This document shows positions 32,922 to 42,894 of a DNA stretch of 64,000 nt, in pieces. Where the stretch lies: contig NZ_QJUG01000002.1 in NCBI RefSeq assembly GCF_003426775.1, positions 1 through 64,000 on the forward strand. Reading direction: 5' to 3'. The DNA comes from Allorhizocola rhizosphaerae. Its GTDB lineage: Bacteria > Actinomycetota > Actinomycetes > Mycobacteriales > Micromonosporaceae. The notes under the pieces are model-generated. The model saw nothing but the letters and a program-made list of their open reading frames with translations, was not told the DNA's origin and made no database searches. Every line of letters begins with the position of its first letter. Position 1 is the first letter of the stretch. The position numbers were made by a program, and so were the translations under genes.

Positions 32922-35900
32922 ATGGTGCGGCGCCGTTCCTTGCGCGCGCTGTTGGTCGGGGCGCTGGTCGCAGGCGCCATCGGGCCGCTGCACGCGGCCT
33001 CGCCCGCGGCGGCGATCACGCTGCCCGCAGGGTTCCAGGAGCAGATCGTGTACTCCGGGCTGACCCAGCCGACGAACATCGAGTTCGCCTCCGACGGGCG
33101 CGTGTTCGTGGCCGAAAAGGGCGGGCGTATCAAGGTTTTCGACGGCCTGGCCGACACCACGCCCACGGTCTTCGCCGACCTGTCCACCAACGTGCACAAC
33201 CAATGGGACCGCGGCCTGCTGGGCCTCGCGCTCGCGCCGAACTTCCCGACCGACCCGTATGTGTATGTGCTCTACACCTATGACGCGCCGCCCGGCCGGA
33301 CCGCGCCGGTGTGGAACGACGTCTGCACCAACGCCAACGACGGCCGGTGCGTGGTGACCGGGCGGCTGTCCCGCCTGCGGGCCAACGGCAACGTGATGAC
33401 CGGCAGCGAGCAGGTGCTGCTGCACGACTGGTGCCAGCAGTTCCCGAGCCACTCCATCGGCGACATCGCGTTCGGCGCCGACGGCATGCTCTATGTCACG
33501 GCCGGCGACGGCGCGAGCTTCAACGTCGTGGACTACGGAAACCTGCCGGCCGGGGCGCCCACCAACCCGTGCAGCGACCCGGCCAATGAAGGCGGTGCGC
33601 TGCGCTCGCAGGACGTGCGCACCCTCGCCGACGAGACCCAGCTCGACGGCACGCTGCTGCGGCTGGACCCGGCCACGGGCGCCGCGGCGCCGGGCAATCC
33701 GCTGATCGGGTCGGCCGACCTCGACGCGCGGCGCATCGTCGCCACCGGCCTGCGCAACCCGTTCCGGCTCACCATGCGGCCCGGCACCAACGAGGCGTGG
33801 ATCGCCGACACCGGCTGGACGACGTGGGAGGAGATCGACCGCGTGGTCAACCCGACCGCGGGCGTCACCAACTTCGGCTGGCCCTGCTATGAGGGCCCCA
33901 ACCGGCAGTCCGGTTACGACAGCGCCAACCTGCCGGTTTGTGAAAACCTCTATGCGGAGGGTACGAGCGCGCACGCGCAGCCGTTCGTCGCGTGGCACCA
34001 TTCGAACAGATTGGTGCCCAACGAGACCTGCCCGACGGGCAGCTCGTCCTCGACGGGTGTCGCGTTCTATCCCACCAGCGGTGGGCCGTACCCGGCCACA
34101 TACAACGGGGCCATGTTCTTCGCCGACTACTCGCGCAAGTGCATCTGGGCGGCCCTGCCCACGACCCCCGGCGGCCTGCCCAGCGCATCCAACATCATCA
34201 CGTTCGGGTCGAGCTCGGCGAACCCGGTCGACCTGGAGGTCGGCCCTGGAGGCGAGCTGTACTACGCGGACCTGGGCGGCACCGTGCGGCGGGTGCGGTA
34301 TTCGCCGGGCAACCAGACGCCGGAGGCGGTCATCGAGGCCACGCCGACCCAGGGCCCGGCCCCGCTGACCGTTTCGTTCCATGCCAACGGGTCGACCGAC
34401 CCGGACCCGGCGGACGCGGGCAAGCTCACGTACGCCTGGGACTTCACCAACGACGGGACGACCGACGCGACCACGGCAACGGCTTCGTTCACCTACACGG
34501 GTGTGGGCAACTACACGGCGAAGCTCACGGTCACGGACACGCTCGGGGCCACCGACACGGCAACGGTCGCGATCACGCCCGGCAACGAGGCTCCGACCGC
34601 CACCATCAACTCGCCGGTCACCGGTACCACATGGAAAGTCGGCGACACGATCGCCTTCTCCGGCAGCGCAACCGATCCGCAGCAGGGCAACCTGGCCGCC
34701 TCGGCACTGACCTGGCATCTGCGCATGCAGCACTGCGACACGGGCGGCAGCTGTCACACGCACTTCCTGCAGGACTGGACGGGCGTGGCGAGCGGATCGT
34801 TCATCGCACCCGACCACGAGTATCCGTCCTATTTGGAGCTTGAGCTGGTGGCGACCGACCAGGGTGGGCTGAGCCACTCGGTGGTGCGCCGGCTCGACCC
34901 GAAGACCGTGGCGCTGACGTTCGCCAGCAACCCGAGCGGTCTGCAGCTCGCGGTCGGCTCGACCGCGGCCGCGACCCCGTTCACCCGCACGGTCATCCAG
35001 GGCTCGACCAACTCGGTCTCGGCGCCGTCGCCGCAGACGCTGAGCGGGACCGGCTACGCGTTCGGGACCTGGTCGGACGGCGGCGCGCAGAACCACGTCA
35101 TCACCGCGCCGACCACGGCAACGACCTACACCGCTTCGTTCAACACGGCCGTGCAGGAGACGTTCGGCAACACGCAGGTGGGCAGCCTGACCGACAGCGG
35201 CGACATGAACTTCATGAACGGGTCGCGATTCGTCACCGGGCCCAACGCGCTGACCATCACGTCGATGTCGGTGTATATCCGATCGGTCCAGGCCGCGCCG
35301 AACGACCAGTTCCAGCTCGCGATCTACAGTGATGCGAGCGGGTCGCCGGCCAACCGGGTCGCCTCAAGCACGAGCGGGGCGCTGACGGCCAACTCGTGGA
35401 ACAGCCGGCCGGTCTCGGCCACGCTCGCGCCCAACACGGCGTACTGGCTGATGTATAACACCAACGGCGACAACAACATGGCATATGCGACGGGTGCGGC
35501 CGGGCAGGGCGCGTGGAGCGCGGGCTCGCAACCATTCGGCACGTGGCCCGCCGCGTTCGGCGGCTCATACAAGACGAGCTATCTTTTCTCGATCTATGCC
35601 TCAGCCGGTACCGACACCAACCCACCGGTCGTCACGTCGACAGTGCCGGCATCGGGTGCGACCGGCGTGCCGGTCACCACGCCCGTCACCATCCAGTTCA
35701 GCGAGCCGATGACCGCGTCCACCATCACGGCCGGCAACATCGAGCTGCGCAACGGTGCGACACTGGTCAACTCGACCGTGGCCTACGACGTGGCCAACAA
35801 CCGGGCCACCCTGACACCGGCGGCGGCGCTCGCGCCGACCACGACCTACGGGGTCACGGTCAAGGGCGGCACCAACGGCGTGGCCGATGTGGCGGGCAAC

Positions 35901-36404
35901 CGCATGGCGGCAAACCACGCGTTCTCGTTCACCACGGGCACCGTCTCAAGTGGACAGATTCTTGGCTACAACCAGATCGGGACGCAGCTGGACTCCGGCG
36001 ACATGAACTACATGAACGGCTCGCGGTTCGTCACGGGCGCAAACTCCATGACAGTCTCCGAAGCGTTCGTGTACATGAAGTCCGTACAGGCCGCGCCGAA
36101 CAACCAGTTCCAGATCGCCATCTATACCGATTCGGGTGGCTCGCCCGGCACACTGGTCGCCTCCACCGCGAGCGCACCACTGACCGCCAACTCCTGGAAC
36201 AGCGCACCGGTCGCGGCCACGCTCGCGCCGAACACGGCGTACTGGCTGATGTACAACACCAACGGCGACAACAATCTCAGCTATGACACGGCGACCACCG
36301 GGTCGGGCGCCTGGAGCACGACCGGCCGCACGTTCGGCACGTGGCCAAGCACCTTCGGCCCGGCCACGCTGAGCAACTTCAAGATGTCCATCTACGTCAG
36401 GTAG
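32922..36404 (+). CDS. Large secreted PQQ-type sugar dehydrogenase with PKD and Ig-like domains
   Basis: 1160 residues from ATG 32922 (GGGAGGAATT ribosome binding site). Signal peptide ~1-32. Residues ~36-460 form a glucose/sorbosone dehydrogenase beta-propeller (DRGLLGLALAPNF; HSIGDIAFGADGMLYVTAGDG; GLRNPFRLTMRPG; FGWPCYEG). A PKD domain follows (~464-552; YAWDFTNDGTTDA), then another beta-sandwich, a repeat domain to ~740, a first ~145-residue module (SGDMNFMNGSRFVTG), a Big_5 Ig-like domain (~895-1005; PVTIQFSEPMTASTI), and a second copy of the module (SGDMNYMNGSRFVTG). The enzyme probably oxidises extracellular sugars. The C-terminal modules may bind polysaccharide. Confidence 0.88.
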   Translation: MVRRRSLRALLVGALVAGAIGPLHAASPAAAITLPAGFQEQIVYSGLTQPTNIEFASDGRVFVAEKGGRIKVFDGLADTTPTVFADLSTNVHNQWDRGLLGLALAPNFPTDPYVYVLYTYDAPPGRTAPVWNDVCTNANDGRCVVTGRLSRLRANGNVMTGSEQVLLHDWCQQFPSHSIGDIAFGADGMLYVTAGDGASFNVVDYGNLPAGAPTNPCSDPANEGGALRSQDVRTLADETQLDGTLLRLDPATGAAAPGNPLIGSADLDARRIVATGLRNPFRLTMRPGTNEAWIADTGWTTWEEIDRVVNPTAGVTNFGWPCYEGPNRQSGYDSANLPVCENLYAEGTSAHAQPFVAWHHSNRLVPNETCPTGSSSSTGVAFYPTSGGPYPATYNGAMFFADYSRKCIWAALPTTPGGLPSASNIITFGSSSANPVDLEVGPGGELYYADLGGTVRRVRYSPGNQTPEAVIEATPTQGPAPLTVSFHANGSTDPDPADAGKLTYAWDFTNDGTTDATTATASFTYTGVGNYTAKLTVTDTLGATDTATVAITPGNEAPTATINSPVTGTTWKVGDTIAFSGSATDPQQGNLAASALTWHLRMQHCDTGGSCHTHFLQDWTGVASGSFIAPDHEYPSYLELELVATDQGGLSHSVVRRLDPKTVALTFASNPSGLQLAVGSTAAATPFTRTVIQGSTNSVSAPSPQTLSGTGYAFGTWSDGGAQNHVITAPTTATTYTASFNTAVQETFGNTQVGSLTDSGDMNFMNGSRFVTGPNALTITSMSVYIRSVQAAPNDQFQLAIYSDASGSPANRVASSTSGALTANSWNSRPVSATLAPNTAYWLMYNTNGDNNMAYATGAAGQGAWSAGSQPFGTWPAAFGGSYKTSYLFSIYASAGTDTNPPVVTSTVPASGATGVPVTTPVTIQFSEPMTASTITAGNIELRNGATLVNSTVAYDVANNRATLTPAAALAPTTTYGVTVKGGTNGVADVAGNRMAANHAFSFTTGTVSSGQILGYNQIGTQLDSGDMNYMNGSRFVTGANSMTVSEAFVYMKSVQAAPNNQFQIAIYTDSGGSPGTLVASTASAPLTANSWNSAPVAATLAPNTAYWLMYNTNGDNNLSYDTATTGSGAWSTTGRTFGTWPSTFGPATLSNFKMSIYVR

Positions 36405-36419
36405 CGGCACCTGCCGTCA

Positions 36420-36456
36420 AGCAGCGCCGCGCGGGCCTGTCCCGCGCGGCGCTGCT
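36420..36456. terminator. Strong hairpin terminator
   Basis: Perfect 16-bp GC-rich stem around the loop CCTGT, 15 bases after the sugar dehydrogenase stop. Confidence 0.85.
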
Positions 36457-36580
36457 CATTGCCCGGCCGGCACGACAGCCCGCAGACCAGGTCGTCTATG
36501 GACATGTACCGCGGAAGTTGTAGATGGAATTCAAACCCTTGCTGTACTCATGAATCGGCCGATCTCGGTAATGTCCGGGC

Positions 36581-37888
36581 GTGGCACTCCAGGATGAACT
36601 TGAGCCGATCCTTAGCAAGATCTGGTCCGAGGCCCAGGTGGCGTGGGACAAGTCCCTCAGCCACATCCCGGCCGAAGACCAGGCGCGAGACGCCGCGACA
36701 TATCAGAAGGCCGCCAAGGAGTTCTACGGCACGGTCGAGGATCTGATAACCCGCTTCCGCAGATACTACGTTTTCGATGGACACGACTTCCAGGTGAACG
36801 TCGACCAGCTGGCCGATTCCAGCGGGGGCGGCGGACCGGCCGCCCGGCCACACGGCGGGACGGTGGACGGGTGCATCTTCTCCGCCAAGGAGAACTTCAT
36901 GAAGCCCGTCGCCGACATGATTGACCAGGACGAGTGGATCGGACCGGCCGCCAAGACGTTCGAGTCGAACTTCCTCAAGAAGTTCGACACCGCTTCGCTG
37001 TGGCAAAGGCAGTATGCCAGGGAGCTCGCCATCGCCGCGGCCGCATTCCAGGTGGCCTCCAGCCGATCCAGGCGGGCAATCAAGTTCGTCGCGGAAAGCT
37101 GCCTGAGCGCGCTGAGCGGCGGCCGGCCGATGTATCAAGGCGAGTTGGGCTTCGCCGATACCTCCAAGGATCTGCCGGGCAAGAGCGCCGCAGAGGCGGT
37201 GGGGATCATTGCCGGCGTGATCGGCCTCTTCGCGACCGGCCCGGTCGGGCTCGCCCTAGGTGGGGTCGGGTTGGCCAGCGGCCTCTGGGGTGTGTCGAAA
37301 ACCGGTAGCACGGAGCCTTACCTCCAGGTGGACCACACCGGGTCGCCGCAGGGCGTCGTAAGGAACACGGAGACCGCCATCAAGAACCTGGAGGAGTGGA
37401 TCGCTGACCAGGATGAGGCGCTTTCCAAGGGGTTGAACGAAGATCTCGGCGCCTACGACTCCTTCGGCAGCCCGAATCTGAAGGTGCCGGCCCCAGGCAT
37501 CGGCGCGGGCACATACAGGCAGCTCGACTTCTACGAGCGCCCCGGTGGGGAGAACCAGACCGTCATCTCGGTGGTCAAACTCGGCCGGGCGGGAGCCTAT
37601 AACCTGCCGGATGCCGCCGCGCAATACGAGCAGGCGGCAAGCAACGTGGGAAGGTGCGAGGTCCCCGGCAGCCTGAGCCAGTTTTTCCCGCGGTCGGTCG
37701 GGCCCTTCAACACCGCCGTCGACCGGCTCGGTGACATCCTGCGCGACGTCGGTGAAAGCCTCAGACGAGCGGGCGACGTCATGCTGACCGCGGCGCGCAA
37801 CTACGAGGCAACAGACGCGGACAGGGCGGAGATCATCCGGCAGATCGAGGTGGTCCCGTCACACCGCACCATCGCACCCACGAAGTGA
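36581..37888 (+). CDS. ESX/WXG100-like orphan protein
   Basis: 435 residues, mostly helical. WIGPAAKTFESNFLKKF (~110-130) resembles the W-x-G helix hairpin of type VII secretion substrates. The C-terminal LRRAGDVMLTAARNYEATDADRAEIIRQ resembles the second half of such domains, and a Gly/Ala-rich hydrophobic stretch (~205-240) lies between. There is no signal peptide and no EccC-type ATPase nearby, so if it is exported by a type VII system the machinery is elsewhere. The start is GTG 36581, with TAATGT ending 6 nt before it. Function unknown. Confidence 0.6.
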   Translation: MALQDELEPILSKIWSEAQVAWDKSLSHIPAEDQARDAATYQKAAKEFYGTVEDLITRFRRYYVFDGHDFQVNVDQLADSSGGGGPAARPHGGTVDGCIFSAKENFMKPVADMIDQDEWIGPAAKTFESNFLKKFDTASLWQRQYARELAIAAAAFQVASSRSRRAIKFVAESCLSALSGGRPMYQGELGFADTSKDLPGKSAAEAVGIIAGVIGLFATGPVGLALGGVGLASGLWGVSKTGSTEPYLQVDHTGSPQGVVRNTETAIKNLEEWIADQDEALSKGLNEDLGAYDSFGSPNLKVPAPGIGAGTYRQLDFYERPGGENQTVISVVKLGRAGAYNLPDAAAQYEQAASNVGRCEVPGSLSQFFPRSVGPFNTAVDRLGDILRDVGESLRRAGDVMLTAARNYEATDADRAEIIRQIEVVPSHRTIAPTK

Positions 37889-37993
37889 TCGCCGGACTTG
37901 CGCGAAGGCTGCGCATGACGCGACCAAAATGACCAAAACAATCGTTGGCTACACAAGCGTGACTTGGCTCACGGGGCCGGGCATGTTTCGGAA

Positions 37994-39001
37994 ATGCTTC
38001 GACGGATTTTCATCGGTGTTATTCCCGCGGTGCTCCTGGCCGCCGCGGGTTGTGCTGAACAGTCGGTCGGTGGGGACACCGCATCGACCGGGCAGGCCAT
38101 CGCCTACCCAACAAAGACTGTAAATATCATGGCGCCCGCAGGCGCCGGCGGCGGCTGGGACACCACGGCCCGGTCGCTGCAAAAGGCCCTGCAGGACGCG
38201 AACCTCCTCAATGGACAGTCGGCCGAGGTGCGCAACGTGACCGGCGCGGCCGGCACGATCGGCCTGGCCGAGCTGGTGAGCAGCCACGCCAAAAACCCGC
38301 ACCAGCTGATGGTGACGGGGTTGGTGATGGTCGGCGGCGTCGTGACCAACAAGACGCCGGTGAGCCTGGCCGACACCACGCCGATCGCCACGCTGACCGC
38401 CGAGTCAGAGGTCATCGTTGTGCGCAGCGACTCCAAATACACCAGCCTCAAGCAGCTCGTCGATGACGTGAAGGCCAACCCGGCTTCGGTCAAGTGGGGC
38501 GGTGGCTCGGCGGGCGGCACCGACCAGATTCTGGTGGGGCTGCTGGCCAAGGCGGCGGGCGCGGACGCGAAGGCGGTCGCCAAGCAGTACGTGGCCTATT
38601 CGGGCGGCGGTGAGACCAAGGCCGGCCTGCTGTCGGGCGATGTGAGCGTGGCCGTGTCCGGCACGAGCGAGTTCGCCGACCTCATCAAGGCCGGAACCGT
38701 TCGCGCCCTCGCGGTTTCCAGCGCCAAGGCCGAGGATGGCGTGCCGTCCATCAAGGAGAGTGGGTACGACCTCGAGCTCATGAACTGGCGGGGGATCGTT
38801 GCCCCGCCCGGGATTACCGACGCCGAGCGCGCGGCGGTCATCGCTCTGCTGGACAAGCTGCACGCCTCGCCGGCGTGGCAGCAGACGCTCAAAGACAAGA
38901 AGTGGCAAGACTTCTACAAGTCGGGCGACGCCGCGAAGTCCTATTTCGACAGCGAGAGCACGCGCATCAAGGGTGTGCTGACCGAGATCGGGCTGGGGTA
39001 G
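37994..39001 (+). CDS. tctC: Tripartite tricarboxylate transporter substrate-binding protein TctC
   Basis: 335 residues with a lipobox (LLAAAGC). Family features include VNIMAPAGAGGGWDTTARSLQ, NVTGAAGTIGLAELV, VKWGGGSAGGTDQI and NWRGIVAPPGI. The protein captures a carboxylate such as citrate outside the membrane and hands it to the TctBA permease in a sodium- or proton-driven uptake system. The stop shares one base with the start of tctB (TAGTG). The CitAB-type two-component genes at 42.9-45.1 kb are the likely regulators. Confidence 0.92.
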   Translation: MLRRIFIGVIPAVLLAAAGCAEQSVGGDTASTGQAIAYPTKTVNIMAPAGAGGGWDTTARSLQKALQDANLLNGQSAEVRNVTGAAGTIGLAELVSSHAKNPHQLMVTGLVMVGGVVTNKTPVSLADTTPIATLTAESEVIVVRSDSKYTSLKQLVDDVKANPASVKWGGGSAGGTDQILVGLLAKAAGADAKAVAKQYVAYSGGGETKAGLLSGDVSVAVSGTSEFADLIKAGTVRALAVSSAKAEDGVPSIKESGYDLELMNWRGIVAPPGITDAERAAVIALLDKLHASPAWQQTLKDKKWQDFYKSGDAAKSYFDSESTRIKGVLTEIGLG

Positions 39002-39417
39002 TGGGCGTTCGCATCGCCGGTGCGGTCGTGCTCGCTGTCGGCATTGGACTGTTCGTCCAGGCGCTGACGGGGGCCAACGGGAGCGGGGCGAGCTACGCCC
39101 CGCTCCTGATCACGGGGATGTGGGTGGTCGTGGCGACGCTCTATCTGGTCAAGCACAGCGGGCCGCTGCAGGTGCGGTGGCGCACGCCACTGCTCCTGCT
39201 CGGTGTGCTTGTCGCGTATGCGGTGGTGCTCAAGTACACGGTCGTGGGCTATGTGCTGGCGACGTTCGTTTTCTTCGTGGTTGCGGCGCGCCTGATGAGC
39301 ACGAAGCCACATTGGATACGTGACCTGTCGGTCGCGATCGGACTTTCGCTGGGGATCTATCTCGTGTTCACCAAGCTGCTCGGGATCTCGCTGCCCGCCG
39401 GGGTGTTGCCGATATGA
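39001..39417 (+). CDS. tctB: Tripartite tricarboxylate transporter small subunit TctB
   Basis: 138 residues with four predicted membrane helices ([62 protein letters not shown]). Its size and position between tctC and tctA match the poorly conserved small membrane subunit TctB. GTG 39001 overlaps the tctC stop, and the tctB stop overlaps the tctA start (ATGA), so the three genes are translationally coupled. Confidence 0.88.
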   Translation: MGVRIAGAVVLAVGIGLFVQALTGANGSGASYAPLLITGMWVVVATLYLVKHSGPLQVRWRTPLLLLGVLVAYAVVLKYTVVGYVLATFVFFVVAARLMSTKPHWIRDLSVAIGLSLGIYLVFTKLLGISLPAGVLPI

Positions 39418-40913
39418 GTGATCTGCTTGGCGGGTTCGCCGACGTGCTCACCGTGCAAAATCTGTTGTACGCGGCGATCGGTGTCACCATCGGCACGCTG
39501 GTGGGAGTGCTGCCGGGCATCGGGCCGGCGCTCACCATCGCGTTGCTGCTGCCGGTCGCCCTGAAACTGGACGATCCCACCGGCACCCTCATCATGTTCG
39601 CCGGGATCTACGCCGGCGGGATGTATGGCGGCTCCACCACCTCCATCCTGCTCAACACGCCCGGAGAGTCGGCGTCGGTGGCCACGTCGATCGAGGGCTA
39701 TCAGATGGCGTTGCGCGGCCGGGCGCGGGCGGCCTTGGCGACGGCGGCGATCGGGTCGTTCGTGGCGGGCACGCTTTCCACGATCCTGCTGACGTTCGTG
39801 GCCAACCCGATGGCCAAACTGGCGGTCACGTTCCGCGCGTCGGACTACTTCGCGCTCTCGGTGCTCGCGATGGTTGCGGTCACGGCGCTGGTCGGGTCGT
39901 CGCTCATCCGCGGGCTCATGTCGCTGACGTTCGGGCTCTTCCTCGGGCTCATCGGGATCGACTCGCTCACCGGGCAGGCCCGGTTCACCTTCGGTGTGCC
40001 GTCGCTTTTGGACGGCGTGGACATCGTGGTCGTCATTGTCGGCCTGTTCGCGATCGGTGAGACGCTTTATATCGCCTCGCGCCTGCGTGAGCTGCCCTCG
40101 CAGGTGGCGCCGCTGTCCAAGCAGGGCATGACGAGAGATGACTGGCGGCGCTCGTGGAAGCCGTGGCTGCGCGGCACGGCGCTCGGGTTCCCGTTCGGCG
40201 CGCTGCCCTCGGGCGGAGCCGAACTCCCGACGTTCCTGTCCTATCTGAACGAGAAGCGGTTGTCCAAGCGCAAGGAGGAGTGGGGCAAGGGCGCCATCGA
40301 GGGTGTGGCTGGGCCGGAGGCCGCCAACAATGCGTCCTTCTCGGGTGTGCTCGTGCCGCTGCTGACGCTCGGCATCCCGACCTCGGCCACGGCCGCCGTG
40401 ATGCTGGCCGCGTTTAACTATTTCGACCTGTCGCCCGGCCCGCAGCTGTTCGAGAAGTCTTCGGCGTTGGTGTGGGCGCTCATCGCGTCGTTGTTCATCG
40501 GCAACATCATGCTGCTCACGCTGAACCTGCCGATGATCCGGGTATGGGTGAAGGTGCTGCAGATCCCGCGGCCCGTGCTTTATTCGGGCATCCTGGTGTT
40601 CGCTACCTTGGGTGTGTATGCGGTGTCGGGCAACATCATCGATGTCCTCATCGCGTACGCCATCGGCATTATCGCCATGTTCATGCGGCATCTGGAGTTT
40701 CCGGTCGCGCCCGTCATCCTCGGTGTGATCCTGGGCCCGATGATGGAGACCCAGTTCCGCCGGGCCATGCTGCTGGCCGACAACGACCTGTCCGTCTTCG
40801 TGACCCGCCCGCTGACCCTGACCCTGCTGCTGCTCGCGGTCGCGGCGATCGGCCTGCCGCACCTGCCCAAGCTGTTCAAGCGCAACCGGTTGGCGTTGGG
40901 GGAGGACGACTGA
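39414..40913 (+). CDS. tctA: Tripartite tricarboxylate transporter large permease TctA
   Basis: 499 residues with about eleven membrane helices. Conserved TctA motifs are [74 protein letters not shown]-type sequence and [18 protein letters not shown]. It forms the translocation path for the carboxylate delivered by TctC. Last gene of the tctCBA operon. Confidence 0.95.
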   Translation: MSDLLGGFADVLTVQNLLYAAIGVTIGTLVGVLPGIGPALTIALLLPVALKLDDPTGTLIMFAGIYAGGMYGGSTTSILLNTPGESASVATSIEGYQMALRGRARAALATAAIGSFVAGTLSTILLTFVANPMAKLAVTFRASDYFALSVLAMVAVTALVGSSLIRGLMSLTFGLFLGLIGIDSLTGQARFTFGVPSLLDGVDIVVVIVGLFAIGETLYIASRLRELPSQVAPLSKQGMTRDDWRRSWKPWLRGTALGFPFGALPSGGAELPTFLSYLNEKRLSKRKEEWGKGAIEGVAGPEAANNASFSGVLVPLLTLGIPTSATAAVMLAAFNYFDLSPGPQLFEKSSALVWALIASLFIGNIMLLTLNLPMIRVWVKVLQIPRPVLYSGILVFATLGVYAVSGNIIDVLIAYAIGIIAMFMRHLEFPVAPVILGVILGPMMETQFRRAMLLADNDLSVFVTRPLTLTLLLLAVAAIGLPHLPKLFKRNRLALGEDD

Positions 40914-40930
40914 GCGGCTAACGTTGCCAC

Positions 40931-41398
40931 ATGAGGTTGGGTAAGACGTCGGACACCGGGGCGGGCTACGTGCGCGAGATCGTGGACGAGCTCGTGCCGG
41001 TCTTCGAGCGGCTGGAGGCCAAGCATCCCGATGCCGACGTGGAGGTGTTCACGTGTTTCCGATGCCTGCCGGATGCGTTGGGGCGCAAGACTCATCGCCG
41101 ATACGACAAGCGCGACAACGTGCTCTACCTCGATATGACGTTCAGCGAGGACCGATACGTCACACTGTCCAAGGAGGAGCAGCGGCGCGAGCTGAGCCAC
41201 GAATTCTACGACTATCTCGGCGATAGTTTGCGCAAATATCGGTTCGCGGGGTTGGATGTGGACGCCTTCCTGCTCGACCTGCGGGCAGAGCTCCGCGAGA
41301 TCGGCTGGCTCAAGGAGCCACGGGAAATCTACCTGTGCGCTGGCGCACAGCGCGACGAATGCGCATGCATCACGTGCATCCTCTACCCCAGCCCATAA
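40931..41398 (+). CDS. Small hypothetical protein, possibly immunity-like
   Basis: 155 residues, alpha/beta, rich in charged residues (RRYDKRDNVLYLDMTFSEDR; LSKEEQRRELSHEFYDYLGD). The layout reminds me of small immunity proteins of polymorphic-toxin systems, but I cannot name a family. The C-terminal ~20 residues are Cys-rich (LCAGAQRDECACITC) and may bind metal. TAACGT ends 6 nt before ATG 40931, suggesting a leaderless mRNA. The 3' end overlaps the convergent ATPase gene by 16 bases. No toxin gene is adjacent. Confidence 0.6.
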   Translation: MRLGKTSDTGAGYVREIVDELVPVFERLEAKHPDADVEVFTCFRCLPDALGRKTHRRYDKRDNVLYLDMTFSEDRYVTLSKEEQRRELSHEFYDYLGDSLRKYRFAGLDVDAFLLDLRAELREIGWLKEPREIYLCAGAQRDECACITCILYPSP

Positions 41399-42840
41399 AG
41401 CATTGCCAGATCAATGAGTTCGACGTCGGGCCGGTGCGCGGCGGAGCGTCGCAGCGCCACGCTGAACCCGGCCCGCCCAAACAGCAACAGCTTCGCCTCG
41501 CCCACCCCGATCAGCTCTCGCACATGCTCCAACCGGCGCAGGTGCTCCTCGCCCAGCACCCTGGTCGACGCCTTCGCCTCGCCTATCGCCAGCACCCGAT
41601 CCGCGCCCGGCCCGCCCAGCACCACAACGTCGAGCTCGTGCCCGCCACGATGCTCGCGGCAGGCAACGGTCGCAGGTCGGATTCCTCTTGGGACACCCCC
41701 AATCATCTCACGCGGTGCGTAGCGGAGCGCCCATTCTCGAGAGATGGTCGCGAACGCCGGCCCATAGATCTTGGAGCTGATGGTCTCCTGCACCGACTTC
41801 CACACCTCGTTGCCATGACCGCTGACGATCAGTGCCTCGTTGTCCCGGATAATGAGCTCATGGAACCGGATCACCGGCTCGGTGATCCGGTAGATCGGGC
41901 GCCGTGCATGAAGCGCATCCTCGACCCGCTCCACTAACTGGATTTCTTCAAGCAAGGCCAATGGGTGGGCGAGTGCGTTGTCCGGACGCCCAAGGCGGCC
42001 CGCAATCTCGCTGCGCCGGCCCGCTCCACCCGCGATGGCGCTCAGCACCGAGAAGTACAGTGTGGCGTCGGTCAACTCCGGTTGCTCGTAAAGCAGGGTG
42101 TTGCCCTCACGGAAAATCGCTGAGGCAGGATTGAGTAGTCCACGGATCACCCAGTCGTCGAAGTCACGCACGCCCCGCACCGGTCCATGGCTCATGGCTA
42201 AGTAGGCGGGTGTCCCGCCGACTAATGCATACACCCGGAAGGCGAGATCTGCGTTGGTGTCTATGCCCCACAGCCGTGCAGCCTCCCGATAGTCCAAAGT
42301 AGGCAGGTTGAGCTCCATCGTGGCCCGTCCGCGCAGGGGCGCGGTTCCCAACAGCAGTTTTCGCATCGTTGTCAGCGCGCTGCCACAGAGGATCAGGCGG
42401 GTGCGGCTCTGCCGCATTGCCCGGCTTCGCGGGCTCAATGCGATCTGGATGAAGGAGGAAAGCCCCGGTTCGGTCTCGAGCAGATAGGGGAACTCATCCA
42501 ACACCACCAGAGTCGGCTTGCTGTCCCGCTCACCGAGCCGGAGCAGACCGTCGACCGCTGCCTGCCAGTCGGTAAACGCCCCTACGGTGTCGGTATATGC
42601 TTGGTAGGCATGGCTGAGCGTGCGCAGGTTAGCCGGTCCATATCGCTGGGCCGCCGTGAACATGAAGCCATTGGTGGCCTCGCTCAGCAGCTCCAGCATG
42701 AACGTCTTGCCTTGGCGGCGCCTGCCGTAGAGCAGCCCTAGGGTCGCGCCGAGGTCGGGCTTTGTGGCGAAGTTGACCAGGGTTTTCCACTCCGAGTCGC
42801 GTTCCAGCAGTTCGGACGGCTTTCGATCATGCTGCCTCAC
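41383..42840 (-). CDS. Archaeal-type AAA ATPase with DUF234-like C terminus
   Basis: 485 residues. Walker A is GRRRQGKT (~40-47) and Walker B is LVVLDEFPYL, typical of the STAND-related archaeal ATPase family. A winged-helix segment (RSEIAGRLGRPDNALAHPLALLEEIQLV) and a C-terminal DUF234-like region follow. The latter includes GGHELDVVVLGG...LAIGEAKAS, resembling a PD-(D/E)xK nuclease core. Such proteins are widespread in mobile and defence-related regions, with unclear function. Composition is slightly more A+T-rich upstream. A nested palindrome sits directly before the GTG start. Confidence 0.8.
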   Translation of the reverse strand: MRQHDRKPSELLERDSEWKTLVNFATKPDLGATLGLLYGRRRQGKTFMLELLSEATNGFMFTAAQRYGPANLRTLSHAYQAYTDTVGAFTDWQAAVDGLLRLGERDSKPTLVVLDEFPYLLETEPGLSSFIQIALSPRSRAMRQSRTRLILCGSALTTMRKLLLGTAPLRGRATMELNLPTLDYREAARLWGIDTNADLAFRVYALVGGTPAYLAMSHGPVRGVRDFDDWVIRGLLNPASAIFREGNTLLYEQPELTDATLYFSVLSAIAGGAGRRSEIAGRLGRPDNALAHPLALLEEIQLVERVEDALHARRPIYRITEPVIRFHELIIRDNEALIVSGHGNEVWKSVQETISSKIYGPAFATISREWALRYAPREMIGGVPRGIRPATVACREHRGGHELDVVVLGGPGADRVLAIGEAKASTRVLGEEHLRRLEHVRELIGVGEAKLLLFGRAGFSVALRRSAAHRPDVELIDLAMLYGLG

Positions 42841-42843
42841 TCC

Positions 42844-42878
42844 ATCACATCTCCAGTTATGGTAACTCTACTTGTGAT
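42844..42878. promoter_or_regulatory. Nested palindrome upstream of the ATPase gene
   Basis: Inner repeat AGTTA-TGG-TAACT (42855-42867) and outer arms ATCACA (42844-42849) and TGTGAT (42873-42878) share the same centre, 42861. The AT-rich context and lack of a GC stem favour an operator over a terminator. Confidence 0.5.
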
Positions 42879-42894
42879 GAAGTGAAAATAGCAG

